A stretch of 64,000 nt of DNA from an uncultured Lysobacteraceae bacterium (GCA_946480825.1 CAMLLG010000007.1:1-64000); one strand, 5' to 3'. Counted from the stretch's first letter, positions 26,443 through 35,809 are shown. Notes: generated by a model not told the origin, from the sequence alone. Translations and numbers: made by a program.

Positions 26443-28482
26443 ATGAAATTTTTGTGGTGTGCGGCGCTGCTGTTCGCGGCATCCGTGTGCGAAGCGGCGA
26501 CCGTGGAACACGTGCGCGGCGACTTGCGGTTCTCGACCGGCGATGCGCCGGCCTTCGTGGTTCGCCGCGACCTGCCGGCGCGCTGGGACGCGAAGGCGCC
26601 CGGCGCCGACGACCGCCGCTGGCGCTATTGGCTGTACGACGTGCAGTCCGACCGGCGCGCCGGCCGCGACCAGGTTTATGTCGAACATGTGTTCGAGCCG
26701 AAATCGCCGTCGCTGATCGGCGAGGCGGGCCGCTTCCAGATCAACTTCAATCCCGAATTCCAGACGATGGCGATCCATCGCGTCGAACTGCTGCGCGACG
26801 GCGCCTGGCAGAGCCGGCTGGTGCCGGAGCGCATCTCGCTGGCGCGCCGCGAAAGCGAGTTCGAGCAGGACCTCACCGACGGCAGCGTCACCGCGCTGAT
26901 CGTGCTGGACGATGTGCGCGTGGACGACGTGATCCGCATCAGTTACAGCACGACCGGCAGCAATCCGATTCTCGCCGGGCAGATCGCCGACTGGACCACG
27001 CTGTCGTGGCGCAATCCGACTTTGCGCAGCGGCCTGCGGGTGTTGTACGACCCGGGCACGAAATTCCGCGTGCATCGCGAGAACACCGCGATCGAGCCGC
27101 AGGTCCGGCGCGGGACCGATGCGGTGGAAGTGCAGGTCCAGGCGCAGGCGCTGCCGGCGACCGTCTTCGAAGACAGTTATCCGGCCTGGTATCAGCCGTA
27201 TCCGGTGGTGCAGATCGCGCCGGAGCTGCGCTGGGGCGATGTGGTGGCGTGGGCGCTGCCGCTGTACCCGCGCCACACCGCGCCGTTCGATGCCGATCTG
27301 GAGCGCAGGCTGGCGCAGTGGAAGGCGTTGCCCGATCCGCAGGCGCGGTTGACCGCGGCGCTGCGGGCGGTGCAGAACGACGTGCGCTATTTCGGCATCG
27401 AGATCGGCGACAACAGCCATCGCCCGAATCCGCCCGATCTGGTCTGGCGTCGGCGCTACGGCGACTGCAAGGACAAGACCTATCTGCTGGCCACGCTGTT
27501 GAACCGCATGGGCATCGACGCGGTGCCGGCGCTGGTCGCGACCGATCGCGGCCGCGCCATCGGCGAGTTCGTGCCCAGCGCGTCGAGCTTCAATCACGTG
27601 ATCGTGCGCGCGCGCATCGGCGACGAGATCGTGTGGATGGATCCGACCATTTCCCAGCAGGGTGGAGATCCGCGCCGATTCGACCTGGGCGACTACGGTA
27701 TGGCGCTGCCGGTGGCCGAGGGCGTGGCCGCGCTGGAGACGATCGCGCGTCCGCGCGACGCCAACGCCGGCGTCGAGGTGATCGAGCGTTTCGCGCCGAG
27801 CGCCGATGGTCGCGAGGTCGCGTTCGAGGTCGAAACGCTCTACACCGGCGCCTCGGCCGATCATCAGCGCCGCAATACGCTCAGCGAGCGCGGCGAAGAA
27901 CTCGCGCGCCGCTATTCCGAGTACTACCGCAAGCGTTACGGCGACGTCGAAACGCTGGCCGAGCCGGTGATCGAGGACGATCCCGACCGCAACCGGCTGC
28001 GCATCCGCGAGCGTTACCGGCTGACGTCGGCGTTCGGCAGCGAAGGCGGCGGCGTGCGCGCGCTGGAGGTCTACGCCGAGGCGCTGCAGACCGCCAGCAA
28101 TCTGCCGACCGCACTGGAACGCGATGGCCCGCTGGGCTATGCGCCGCGCGGCCGTTACCGCCACGAAGTCGAGGTGCGCCTGCCGGAGCGCTGGAAGCCG
28201 ACCTTCGTCGCCGAGCGCATCGACCGCACCTCGCACGCCTTCGGGTTCCAGCGCAAGGTCGAGGTGGGCGAGCGCTCGGTGAAGGTGGTTTACGAAATGA
28301 ACGTCGAGCGCAACGAACTGCCGGTGGAGCGGGTCGCCGCGCATCTGCAGGAATTGCGCAAGGTGCGCGACGAACTGTCCGCGAACCTGCGTTTCGCGAT
28401 TCCTGCCTCGCTCGACGCCAAACAGCGCGAGGACCGGTTGCGCGATCTGCTGCGCGACGTGATGCAGGAGGGGGGCAAGTGA
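26443..28482 (+). CDS. DUF3857 / transglutaminase-like exported protein
   Basis: 679 residues with a signal peptide (MKFLWCAALLFAASVCEA). The N-terminal half is a DUF3857 beta domain (e.g. DDVRVDDVIRISYSTTGSNP). A transglutaminase-like domain follows with Cys342 in RYGDCKDKT, His385 in SSFNHVIV and Asp400 in VWMDPT, a complete catalytic triad. The last ~250 residues form another beta-rich domain (DUF2569-free, no membrane helix). Such proteins are periplasmic and may act as peptidases or cross-linkers; substrate unknown. Its stop overlaps the GTG start of the next gene, so the two are coupled. Confidence 0.87.
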   Translation: MKFLWCAALLFAASVCEAATVEHVRGDLRFSTGDAPAFVVRRDLPARWDAKAPGADDRRWRYWLYDVQSDRRAGRDQVYVEHVFEPKSPSLIGEAGRFQINFNPEFQTMAIHRVELLRDGAWQSRLVPERISLARRESEFEQDLTDGSVTALIVLDDVRVDDVIRISYSTTGSNPILAGQIADWTTLSWRNPTLRSGLRVLYDPGTKFRVHRENTAIEPQVRRGTDAVEVQVQAQALPATVFEDSYPAWYQPYPVVQIAPELRWGDVVAWALPLYPRHTAPFDADLERRLAQWKALPDPQARLTAALRAVQNDVRYFGIEIGDNSHRPNPPDLVWRRRYGDCKDKTYLLATLLNRMGIDAVPALVATDRGRAIGEFVPSASSFNHVIVRARIGDEIVWMDPTISQQGGDPRRFDLGDYGMALPVAEGVAALETIARPRDANAGVEVIERFAPSADGREVAFEVETLYTGASADHQRRNTLSERGEELARRYSEYYRKRYGDVETLAEPVIEDDPDRNRLRIRERYRLTSAFGSEGGGVRALEVYAEALQTASNLPTALERDGPLGYAPRGRYRHEVEVRLPERWKPTFVAERIDRTSHAFGFQRKVEVGERSVKVVYEMNVERNELPVERVAAHLQELRKVRDELSANLRFAIPASLDAKQREDRLRDLLRDVMQEGGK

Positions 28483-30800
28483 GCGCAGGCCGTACGTTCG
28501 CGGCGGGCGCCGCGCTGCTGCTGTGCCTCGCGCCGTTCCGTGCCGCCGCGGCCGATGTCGTCGACAAGGGCAAACAGGGCGCGGGCAAGCCGGCGCCGGC
28601 CATCGCCACGTCCGAAGAGGTGGCGGCGGATCCCGCGGGCGTGTGGGCGCGCTTTCTGGCCAAGGCCGATCTCGAGACCGCCTACGACGCCTTCGATCCG
28701 CTCGATGCGATCGGCGCCACCGCCGAAGGCGTCGACGCCGCGCTGTGCCGCGATCAGGCGGCGGCCCTGCGCGACGCGGTGAAGGCGGCGCCGGTCAGCA
28801 TCGCGGTGCATCGCGAAGCGCTGCGTTGCGCCGAGGCGACCGGCGACGACGCCACCGCGGAGCGCGAGAGCGCGGCGCTCGCGGCGCTGTCGAAGCATGC
28901 GTTGGCCGGTGCCGGCGGCAACGCGTGGCAGACGCCGATCCGGGTGCTGTCGCCGCGCGACGTGTATCACCTGCTCGCGCTGCTGGGCTACGAGTTCCGT
29001 TACGAGTACTACCGCGAGCTGCATCCGGGCCGCTATTTCCCGCTGGTCGTCGCCGTGTGGGACCCGGAGGCCAAGGTCGAGCGTCATCTCTCCTTCGATT
29101 ACGTCGACGCCACCGCGGTCACGTCCCGGGGCGACGAGTATGCGGGCTATCCGTTCCAGCGCCACGTGATGGCGGCCGCGTTCATGCGCGCGCAGGCGAA
29201 CGCCGGCGAGGTCGCCGGCGTCGATCTGAAAGCGGTGCGCGATGCGCTGGCGACCGACGACCTGCAGGCGCGGCGCGAGACGTTGCGCGAAGGCGCCGCC
29301 CGCGGCGGCATGCTCTCGCTCAGTTCGTGGCTGGCGCTGTGCATCGGCTGGAAGGAGGCGGGCTGCAGCGACGGCCTGATCGACGCGCTGCTGCCGCTGG
29401 CCGAACGCAAACATGCGATGCCGATGGTGCTGTTGGCGACGGCCTACGCCAACGGCGTCGGCGTGAAGCGCGACCTCAAGGCCGCGGATGCGCTGCTGGA
29501 TGCCGCCGATCGCCTCTGGTACGGCCACGGCGCCAGCGTGCGCTTCGCCGCGGCCGACAGCCTCATGCACGAGAACCGCAGCACGCCGTTCGCGTTGGCG
29601 CGGCTGCGCAAGGCGGTGGCCGCGGGCAGCGCGGATGCCGAGATGCTGCTGGTCGCGACCCGGCTGGCCGAAGAGGCTGCGCCCACGCTGAGCGAGGCCG
29701 AGATCGCGGTCTTGCAGCGGCCTGGCAACAACGGCCAGGGCCTGGGCTACGCCGCGCTCGGCGAATACTTCGACAAGCGCGGCCTGCGCCAGCGCAGCGA
29801 AGAGGCGTTCCGGAAGGCGGCGTCGCTGGGGCATCCGGGTTCGCAGCGGGCGCAGGCGCTGAGCCTGATCCGCGACGACCAACCGGCGCTGCGCTGGCGG
29901 TCGCTGCTCGAATCCTCGGCGCAAAGCGGCGATGTCGTCGCGATGCGCATGCTCGCTGCCGAAGCGATGGAGCTCGGGCAGTGGACGCGCGCCGATGGTT
30001 GGCTGCTGGCGGCAGTGGAGATGGGCGACCGCGACGCCAGCCTGGAACAGGCGGTGGTGTACGCCAGCGGCGCCGAAGGCCTGAGCGGCGGTCTCGCCGA
30101 TGCGGTGACGATGCTCGAGACGCTCGCGGAGGGCGACGACGAGGTCGCGTCCGATGCGCGCCGTCGTCTCGCCCGGATGGCGCTGGAGGGCCACGGCATG
30201 AAGCGCAATCGCCAGCGCGCCCGCACTCTGTTGCAGGGCGACGCGGAGCGCGGCGATGCCGAATCGCAGACTCTGCTCGGCGCGCTGCTGCTGCAGATCG
30301 ACGACGGCAAGGCGCTGGACGCCGCCGCCGGCGAACGCTGGTTGCGGAAGGCGGTGGCCGCCGGTTCCAATCGCGCGCGCAGCGAATACGGCATGTGGCT
30401 GTACGGCAGCGTGCCGTCGAGCGCCGAACGTCGCCGCAACGGCATCGCGGTCCTGCGCGGGGCCGATCCCGAGGGCGAGGATTACGTCGAGGTCGCCAAC
30501 AATCTGGCCTGGCTGCTCTGCGTATCGCCGCACGCGGACGTGCACGATCCCGCCGCCGGCCTGGCGGTGGCGAAAACCGTCGAAGGCAACGAGGGACTCG
30601 GCTGGGGCGTCGTCGACACGATCGCCGCCTGTTACGCCGCCAGCGGCGATTTCGCGACCGCCCTTCGCCTGCAGCAGCGCGCGTTCGATGCCCTGCCGCG
30701 CGACGCCGGCGGCAAACCGCAGGGCAGCCCCGGCATCGCCCAGCGCCTCGCGTTGTACAAGGCGCGCAAGGCCTATCGGGAACCCGAGGCGGTGCGGTAG
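28479..30800 (+). CDS. Exported SEL1/TPR-repeat protein
   Basis: 773 residues from GTG 28479, which overlaps the upstream TGA (GTGA) and follows GGAGGGGGG. A signal peptide ends near RAAAAD. The body is built of helical SEL1-like repeats, for example LLATAYANGVGVKRDLKAA, RLARMALEGHGMKRNRQRA and EYGMWLYGSV, each with the A-x-x-x-x-x-G pattern, and closes with a TPR-like C-terminus (VVDTIAACYAASGDFATAL). Such solenoids bind partner proteins. Translational coupling suggests it works with the DUF3857 transglutaminase-like protein in the periplasm. Function otherwise unknown. Confidence 0.8.
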   Translation: MSAGRTFAAGAALLLCLAPFRAAAADVVDKGKQGAGKPAPAIATSEEVAADPAGVWARFLAKADLETAYDAFDPLDAIGATAEGVDAALCRDQAAALRDAVKAAPVSIAVHREALRCAEATGDDATAERESAALAALSKHALAGAGGNAWQTPIRVLSPRDVYHLLALLGYEFRYEYYRELHPGRYFPLVVAVWDPEAKVERHLSFDYVDATAVTSRGDEYAGYPFQRHVMAAAFMRAQANAGEVAGVDLKAVRDALATDDLQARRETLREGAARGGMLSLSSWLALCIGWKEAGCSDGLIDALLPLAERKHAMPMVLLATAYANGVGVKRDLKAADALLDAADRLWYGHGASVRFAAADSLMHENRSTPFALARLRKAVAAGSADAEMLLVATRLAEEAAPTLSEAEIAVLQRPGNNGQGLGYAALGEYFDKRGLRQRSEEAFRKAASLGHPGSQRAQALSLIRDDQPALRWRSLLESSAQSGDVVAMRMLAAEAMELGQWTRADGWLLAAVEMGDRDASLEQAVVYASGAEGLSGGLADAVTMLETLAEGDDEVASDARRRLARMALEGHGMKRNRQRARTLLQGDAERGDAESQTLLGALLLQIDDGKALDAAAGERWLRKAVAAGSNRARSEYGMWLYGSVPSSAERRRNGIAVLRGADPEGEDYVEVANNLAWLLCVSPHADVHDPAAGLAVAKTVEGNEGLGWGVVDTIAACYAASGDFATALRLQQRAFDALPRDAGGKPQGSPGIAQRLALYKARKAYREPEAVR

Positions 30801-30924
30801 CCCGGCCGGCGCGGCGGTCGCTGTGATCGTTTGCAGCCCCGCTCCGTCACCGACGCCGGGGCATCGGCGTGATAGCGTTGCCGGTCGAGATTCCGACGAC
30901 CGACATCCTGGACGCCACACGCCG

Positions 30925-32391
30925 ATGACCGACCAACGCCGCCGCACGAAGATCCTCGCCACCCTGGGCCCCGCCACCGACGCGCCGGGCGTCCTCGATG
31001 CGCTGCTGCGCGCGGGCGTGGACGTGGTCCGCCTGAATTTCTCGCACGGCGATCCTTCCGGGCAGATCGCGCGCGCCGACGCGGTGCGCGCGTCCGCGGC
31101 GCGGGTCGGCACCGAAGTCGGCATCCTTGTCGATCTGCCCGGCCCGAAGATCCGCATCGAGACGTTCGCGAACGGCAAGGTCAAACTGCGCGCCGGCGAC
31201 ACCTTCACCCTGGTCGCCAGCGACGACGCGCCGCCCGGCGACGAGACCCAGGTCGGCGTGAGTTATCTCGGCCTGCCCGGCGACGTGACCGCCGGCGACG
31301 TGCTGCTGCTCGACGACGGCGTGGTGCAGTTGCAGGTGACCGCGGTCGAAGGCGAGCGCATCGTCACCACCGTGCTCAACGACAGCGAACTGTCGAACCG
31401 CAAGGGCCTCAACAAACTCGGCGGCGGCCTGTCGCTGGGCGCGCTGACCGAACGCGACCGCGAGCTGATCACGATCGCCGCGCAGCTCGGCGCCGATTTC
31501 ATCGCGGTGAGTTTCTGCCGCAACGCCGAGGACATGAACGAAGCGCGTCGCGTCGCCCGCGCCGCCGGCAGCGACGCCTGGCTGGTGGCGAAGGTCGAAC
31601 GCGCGGAAGCGATCGAGAATCTGGTCGAGATCGTCGACGCCAGCGACGTGGTGATGGTCGCGCGCGGCGATCTGGGCGTGGAGATCGGCGACGCCGAACT
31701 GCCGGGTCTGCAGAAGAAGATCATCCGCACCTCGCTGGAACGCAACAAGATCGTGATCACCGCGACCCAGATGCTGCAGTCGATGGTCAGCAGCCCGATC
31801 CCGACCCGCGCCGAAGTGCTGGACGTGGCGAACGCGGTGATCGACGGCACCGACGCGGTGATGCTGTCGCAGGAGAGCGCGGCCGGCATGTATCCGGTCA
31901 AGGCGGTCGAAGCGATGGTGCGCATCTGCCTCGGTGCCGAACGCCAGTTCGAGCACGACACCGATTTCGAGGACGCGCCGCGCAATCTCGAACGCGCCGA
32001 CCAGGCCATCGCGATGGCGGCGATGTTCCTCACCGAACACATCGGCGTCGGCGCGATCGTGGCGATGACCGAATCCGGCGGCACCGCGCGCTTCCTGTCG
32101 CGCTTCCGCGGCAAGGCCCCGATCTTCGCCTTCGCCCGCCTCGGCGGCGCGCGCCGGCGCATGGCGATGATGCGCGACGTGTTCCCGATGGATTACGACA
32201 GCCGCGGCGAAACGCCGCGCCAGGCCGCGCGCGGCAGCATCCGCAAACTCGTCGACGCGAAGTTGCTCGGCCCCGGCGACCGCGTGGTGTTCACCAGCGG
32301 CGAGCACATGGAAACCCACGGCGCCACCAACACGCTGCGCCTGCTGCAGGTGGGCGAGGATGGGACGGCGGAGGGGTTGGGGGAGTTGTAG
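30925..32391 (+). CDS. pyk: Pyruvate kinase
   Basis: 488 residues. It starts RRRTKILATLGPATD, has NFSHG early, GDLGVEIG in the phosphate/Mg-binding region, the MVSSPIPTRAEVLDVANAV and DGTDAVMLSQESAAG signature, and a C-terminal allosteric-type domain (GTARFLSRFRGKAPIFAF). Pyruvate kinase makes pyruvate and ATP from phosphoenolpyruvate and ADP, the last step of glycolysis. It lies alone on the strand with ~124 bases to the previous gene. Length and motifs are typical of the bacterial type-II enzyme (PykA). Confidence 0.96.
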   Translation: MTDQRRRTKILATLGPATDAPGVLDALLRAGVDVVRLNFSHGDPSGQIARADAVRASAARVGTEVGILVDLPGPKIRIETFANGKVKLRAGDTFTLVASDDAPPGDETQVGVSYLGLPGDVTAGDVLLLDDGVVQLQVTAVEGERIVTTVLNDSELSNRKGLNKLGGGLSLGALTERDRELITIAAQLGADFIAVSFCRNAEDMNEARRVARAAGSDAWLVAKVERAEAIENLVEIVDASDVVMVARGDLGVEIGDAELPGLQKKIIRTSLERNKIVITATQMLQSMVSSPIPTRAEVLDVANAVIDGTDAVMLSQESAAGMYPVKAVEAMVRICLGAERQFEHDTDFEDAPRNLERADQAIAMAAMFLTEHIGVGAIVAMTESGGTARFLSRFRGKAPIFAFARLGGARRRMAMMRDVFPMDYDSRGETPRQAARGSIRKLVDAKLLGPGDRVVFTSGEHMETHGATNTLRLLQVGEDGTAEGLGEL

Positions 32392-32915
32392 CCGCGCTGC
32401 GGCGATTGCGCGCAATCGCCTGAAACATCAGGCTGTCATCCCGAGCCGGAGGCGAGGGACCTGCTTTCGCTTTTGCCCGTGATGATCCTCTGCGTCGCAC
32501 GATGAGCCACCGCAGATACTGTTGCCTCGCGGTGCGCTCGTCGTTGGCATGTCACGCGTTCTGGCGAAAGCCCGGAATCTTTTCCGCGCTGGTGCGCGGG
32601 TCCCTTTCTTTTCGAAAAGAAAGGGACGAAAGAAAACACTCAAGTCCAATTCAAATCTGCCGTCTGCGACTTGGTCGGGATTTTTCTACGAGACATCCTT
32701 GTCTCGTAGAAAAACGGCGGACCTCCTGTCCGCCGCCCTCCGGGTCTCCCATTCCGATATGGGTCGCTGGCTCGGAGCGGGCGTTGGGACGATCGCGTCA
32801 GTCCTCGATTGCAATTCCCGTTCCTCGCACATGGCTTTGACCGAGATGGTGGATGGCCTGCACGCCCTGTAAGATCCTTTTCAGGAAGTCGGGCGCAGCG
32901 CGGTTGGGGGGCGGG
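32392..32915. repeat. Gene-free stretch with dispersed-repeat features and large palindromes
   Basis: No gene is supported. It contains, in order: a perfect 20-bp palindrome at 32401-32420 (GGCGATTGCG and its complement); a TGTCATCCCGAGCC...GCGAGGGACCTGC motif (32434-32464) of a type scattered through many proteobacterial genomes; a perfect 28-bp palindrome at 32600-32627 (GTCCCTTTCTTTTC and its complement); and a 15-bp perfect stem with a TCCT loop at 32681-32714 (TTTTTCTACGAGACA and complement). Short ORFs across it read as basic low-quality peptides. I recall similar KRKG-encoding blocks between genes in related genomes. Confidence 0.6.
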
Positions 32916-33984
32916 ATGTTCGAATCGAAGACGCTATTTGTTGTTGGTGCGGGAGCAAGTGCGGAGATTGATCTCCCGGTCGGGTCTGCGTTGCTCGAAA
33001 CAATTGCCAAGAAGCTAAAAATTGAATTCAAGGGCCGAGTCGAGCGGATCTCAGGCGATATCGAGCTGATCAACGCAATTGATGAGTACGCTTAACAGGT
33101 GCGGAGATAGCGGGGATTTGTATTATCAGAAAGCGAGAATGATCGAAGGTGCTGTTCCTGTTGCGCCATCCATCGACAACTTTCTGGACGCGCATAAAAA
33201 AGACGAACGCCTCCAGTTCTGCGGAAAGATCGGAATCGTGGCTTCGATCCTTGAGGCCGAAAGAAAAAGCAAGTTGTTCTTCGGCGAACCCGGCCGTGAA
33301 AGAGTCGATCTTGGTCGGCTGAACGGCACTTGGTATACAGCGTTCATGAAAATGCTGCATGAGCGGATCGATCTGGACGGGATCGATTCCGTTTTCGACA
33401 ACGTATCGTTCATCACCTTCAACTACGACCGCTGCATCCAGAAGTTTCTGCATGTCGCGTTGCAAAAGTACTACGGAATCGATTCCCGGCGAGCGGCCGA
33501 TCTGATCTCGAAGCTGGAGATCATCCATCCCTATGGCTCGATCGGCCGCTTGCCTTTCGAGGGTGGGCCGTCGGCCGTACCTTATGGGGCCAAGCTGGAC
33601 GAATCCGCTCTGATAGCAGCAGCCGGCAGGATTCGTACGTTCACCGAGCAGTTGGAAGAGCATGATTCGCTGAGGGCGATTCATGAAAGCGTCCTTCGAG
33701 CCGAAACCCTTGTTTTTCTCGGGTTCGGTTTTCACCCGCAGAACATGGCGCTGTTGAGCGTGGGCATCGGAAACAATGTCCGGCGTGTTTTTGCCACCAG
33801 CTTCTGTTGTTCAAATGGCGACATCGAGGTCTTCATTCACCAGATTCGCGCAATGCTGGGCGATGAACATATGCAAGGCGGCACATTCGAGGGCTATGAA
33901 GTGGATGTCAGGGTGCCTTTCGGTTTGCAATGTTCGCAGCTTCTTTCCGAATTCTCGCGCAGCATTCCGAGAAAAATCGATTGA
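32916..33984 (+). pseudogene. SIR2-like domain protein, split by a one-base frameshift
   Basis: The first frame (ATG 32916) encodes ~59 residues with the nucleotide-binding VVGAGASAEIDLPVGSALL and stops at 33093-33095. The rest continues in the +1 frame from 33094 to 33984 (~296 residues) with FITFNYDRCIQKFL, IHPYGSIG and TLVFLGFGFHPQNM, all characteristic of SIR2-like proteins. Removing one T from GCTTAAC at 33090-33096 restores one ORF of ~355 residues. SIR2-like domains bind or hydrolyse NAD and are common in anti-phage systems. GC is visibly lower and codon use different from neighbours, which suggests transfer. It could be inactivated, a sequencing error, or recoded; a separate start (ATG 33082) is less likely. 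Confidence 0.75.
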
Positions 33985-34001
33985 TTCCGGGGCAATCGCC
34001 G

Positions 34002-34397
34002 ATGATCTCGTCCACCGCCTTCACCGCCGCCGCGATCCTCGCCATCGTCGTCGCGCTCGTGCATTCGATCCTCGGCGAGGTCATGATCTTCCGGCGGATG
34101 CGGAAGCCCGGCCGCGTGGTTCCCAGCGACGGCGGTGAGCGATTGACCGGGCCGAACGTCCGCATTCTGTGGGCGAGTTGGCATTTGTTGACGGTGTTCG
34201 GTGTGGGCATGGCCGCGATGCTGCTGCGTCTGGCGTCGTCCGCGCGCACGGCGGAGCACGACTTCATCGCGCAGGCCATCGCGATGTCGATGCTCGGCGG
34301 TTCGCTGCTGGTGCTGGTCAACACGCGCGGCCGGCATCCGGGTTGGATCGGTCTGCTCGGCGTTGCGGGCCTGGTGTGGCTGGGGTTGCGCACCTGA
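34002..34397 (+). CDS. Small four-helix membrane protein, unknown
   Basis: 131 residues from ATG 34002 (MISSTAFTAAAILAIVVALVHSILGEV). Four hydrophobic segments are evident at about 1-25, 50-75, 88-108 and 112-131, with positively charged loops (FRRMRKPGR) on the likely cytosolic side. His21 and Glu25 lie in the first helix and a His in LWASWHLLTVFG of the second, so the helices could hold polar groups in the membrane. I do not recognise the family. GC content is back to the genome level, unlike the SIR2-like gene 17 bases upstream. Confidence 0.65.
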   Translation: MISSTAFTAAAILAIVVALVHSILGEVMIFRRMRKPGRVVPSDGGERLTGPNVRILWASWHLLTVFGVGMAAMLLRLASSARTAEHDFIAQAIAMSMLGGSLLVLVNTRGRHPGWIGLLGVAGLVWLGLRT

Positions 34398-34430
34398 ATC
34401 CGCGATCGAAAGACCGGATTGTCCCGCGCC

Positions 34431-34579
34431 GTCGTCCCGGCGCAGGCCGGGACCCAGCGTTTTCTGCCCAGGTTGAATCAGACGCACTTCCATTTTTCCC
34501 GGACAGAACGCGTAAAGATCAGTCCCGAGTTCTTGCGTGAAAAGCCGCAAGGTTGGGCCCCGGCCTGCGCCGGGGCGAC
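34431..34579. repeat. Inverted pair of REP sequences (REPIN-like)
   Basis: 34431-34459 contains CCCGGCGCAGGCCGGGACCCAGCG-type core (stem CCCGGC-GCAG-GCCGGG). 34554-34579 holds the same motif in the opposite orientation (CCCCGGCCTGCGCCGGGG). The two flank ~94 bases and can fold together into a long hairpin. A third copy lies at 17083-17110. This is the organisation of REPIN elements mobilised by RAYT transposases; no RAYT gene is in the window. Confidence 0.65.
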
Positions 34580-34741
34580 AGGTTGGATTGTTTCTTCGCT
34601 TCGATGACGGCCGCGATTGCGAGCCCCGCATCGCGGAACGCGTCGCCGACGCCGCTTTTCCATGCGCCATCGGTCCATACGCTTGCCCCCGTGCCGCCGC
34701 GGCGCCCAGAATGCGCGCCTCACGCCATTCCGGAGATTTCC

Positions 34742-35608
34742 ATGCTCGCATTCGTCTTTCCCGGTCAGGGCTCGCAGAAGAAAGGCATGGGACAGGGACT
34801 GTTCGACGAGGTGCGCGAATACGTGGAGGTCGAAGGCGAGGTCGATGCGATCCTCGGTTACTCGATGCGCGAGCTGTGTCTGGACGATCCGGACAACCGG
34901 CTGAAGGACACCCGCTACACCCAGCCGGCGCTGTATGTCGTCAACGCGCTGCACGGTTACAAGGCCATGGCCGAAGGCGCGCGTCCGGACATGCTGGCGG
35001 GCCACAGTCTCGGCGAATACAACGCGCTGCACGCCGCGGGCGTGTTCGATTTCCTGACCGGCCTGCGCCTGGTGCAGAAGCGCGGTGCGTTGATGGCGCA
35101 GGCGACCGGCGGCGGCATGGGTGCGGTGATCGGTCTCGCCCCGGACGCGATCGCCGCGGTGCTGCGCGACAACGGCCTCGCCGGCATCGATGTCGCCAAC
35201 TTCAACTCGCCGACGCAGACCGTGATTTCCGGGCCCGTCGACGAGTTGGGACAGGTCGGGCCGCTGCTGCAGGCCGCGGGCGCGCGCATGTACATGCCGC
35301 TGCCGGTGAGCGCCGCGTTCCATTCGCGTTACATGGTGGAGGCCGCGAACGAATTCGCCGATTTTCTCGCGCCGATGACCTTCGCGGCGCCGACGTTGCC
35401 GGTGATCGCGAACGTCACCGCAGAACCGTATCCGTCGGACGATGCGTCCGCGGCGGTGAAGTCGCTGCTGGTGCGCCAGATCAGTCATTCGGTGCAGTGG
35501 ACGCAGAGCGTGCGCCGGCTGGTGGCGGATGGCGTCGACGAGTTCCGCGAGATGGGCCCCGGCAACGTGCTGACCAAGCTCGTGCAGCAGATCCGCCAGA
35601 GCGCCTGA
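34742..35608 (+). CDS. Malonyl-CoA:ACP transacylase, trans-AT-like
   Basis: 288 residues. The acyltransferase fold is clear: FPGQGSQKKGMG at the N-terminus, nucleophile Ser89 in GHSLGEY, oxyanion/Arg region LVQKRGALM, His194 in AAFHSRY and the C-terminal EMGPGNVL. It moves malonyl from CoA to an acyl carrier protein for fatty acid or polyketide synthesis. It is not in a fab cluster. Features such as LGYSMRELCLDDPDNRL, YTQPALYVVNAL and GVFDFLTGLRLVQKRG are those of stand-alone trans-acting ATs of polyketide synthases rather than housekeeping FabD. No polyketide synthase or ACP gene is in the window, so the partner is unknown. Confidence 0.85.
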   Translation: MLAFVFPGQGSQKKGMGQGLFDEVREYVEVEGEVDAILGYSMRELCLDDPDNRLKDTRYTQPALYVVNALHGYKAMAEGARPDMLAGHSLGEYNALHAAGVFDFLTGLRLVQKRGALMAQATGGGMGAVIGLAPDAIAAVLRDNGLAGIDVANFNSPTQTVISGPVDELGQVGPLLQAAGARMYMPLPVSAAFHSRYMVEAANEFADFLAPMTFAAPTLPVIANVTAEPYPSDDASAAVKSLLVRQISHSVQWTQSVRRLVADGVDEFREMGPGNVLTKLVQQIRQSA

Positions 35609-35743
35609 TCGCCCGATCGGTGCCGCCCGTGCGCGGCGGCGCATGAATTCGTATGCAAGAGAGGCGTCGCCGACGCTTTCTGGATCGCCTATGTCGTTGA
35701 TCCGCAATGGCCTTTCGGTGCGTGCCGGGGTCCGGGCTGCGGG

Positions 35744-35749
35744 TATAAT
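35744..35749 (+). promoter_or_regulatory. -10 box of the fba promoter
   Basis: A consensus TATAAT lies 60 bases before the fba start. The expected -35 position (around 35721-35726) has no good match, so this may be an activator-dependent promoter. Confidence 0.55.
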
Positions 35750-35809
35750 GGCCGACTTACCCGCCCGCCCTCCCGCCTCTCCGCCAGGCGCCCCAACCAG
35801 GACTTTTCC

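Noticed and set aside
25111..28344. 1077-residue minus-strand ORF opposite the transglutaminase-like gene
   Set aside because: Composition typical of antisense shadow; runs through several unrelated genes on the other strand.
32522..32872. Possible 116-residue basic protein
   Set aside because: It runs through palindromes and dispersed-repeat sequence, in two overlapping frames of equal quality, with no ribosome binding site.
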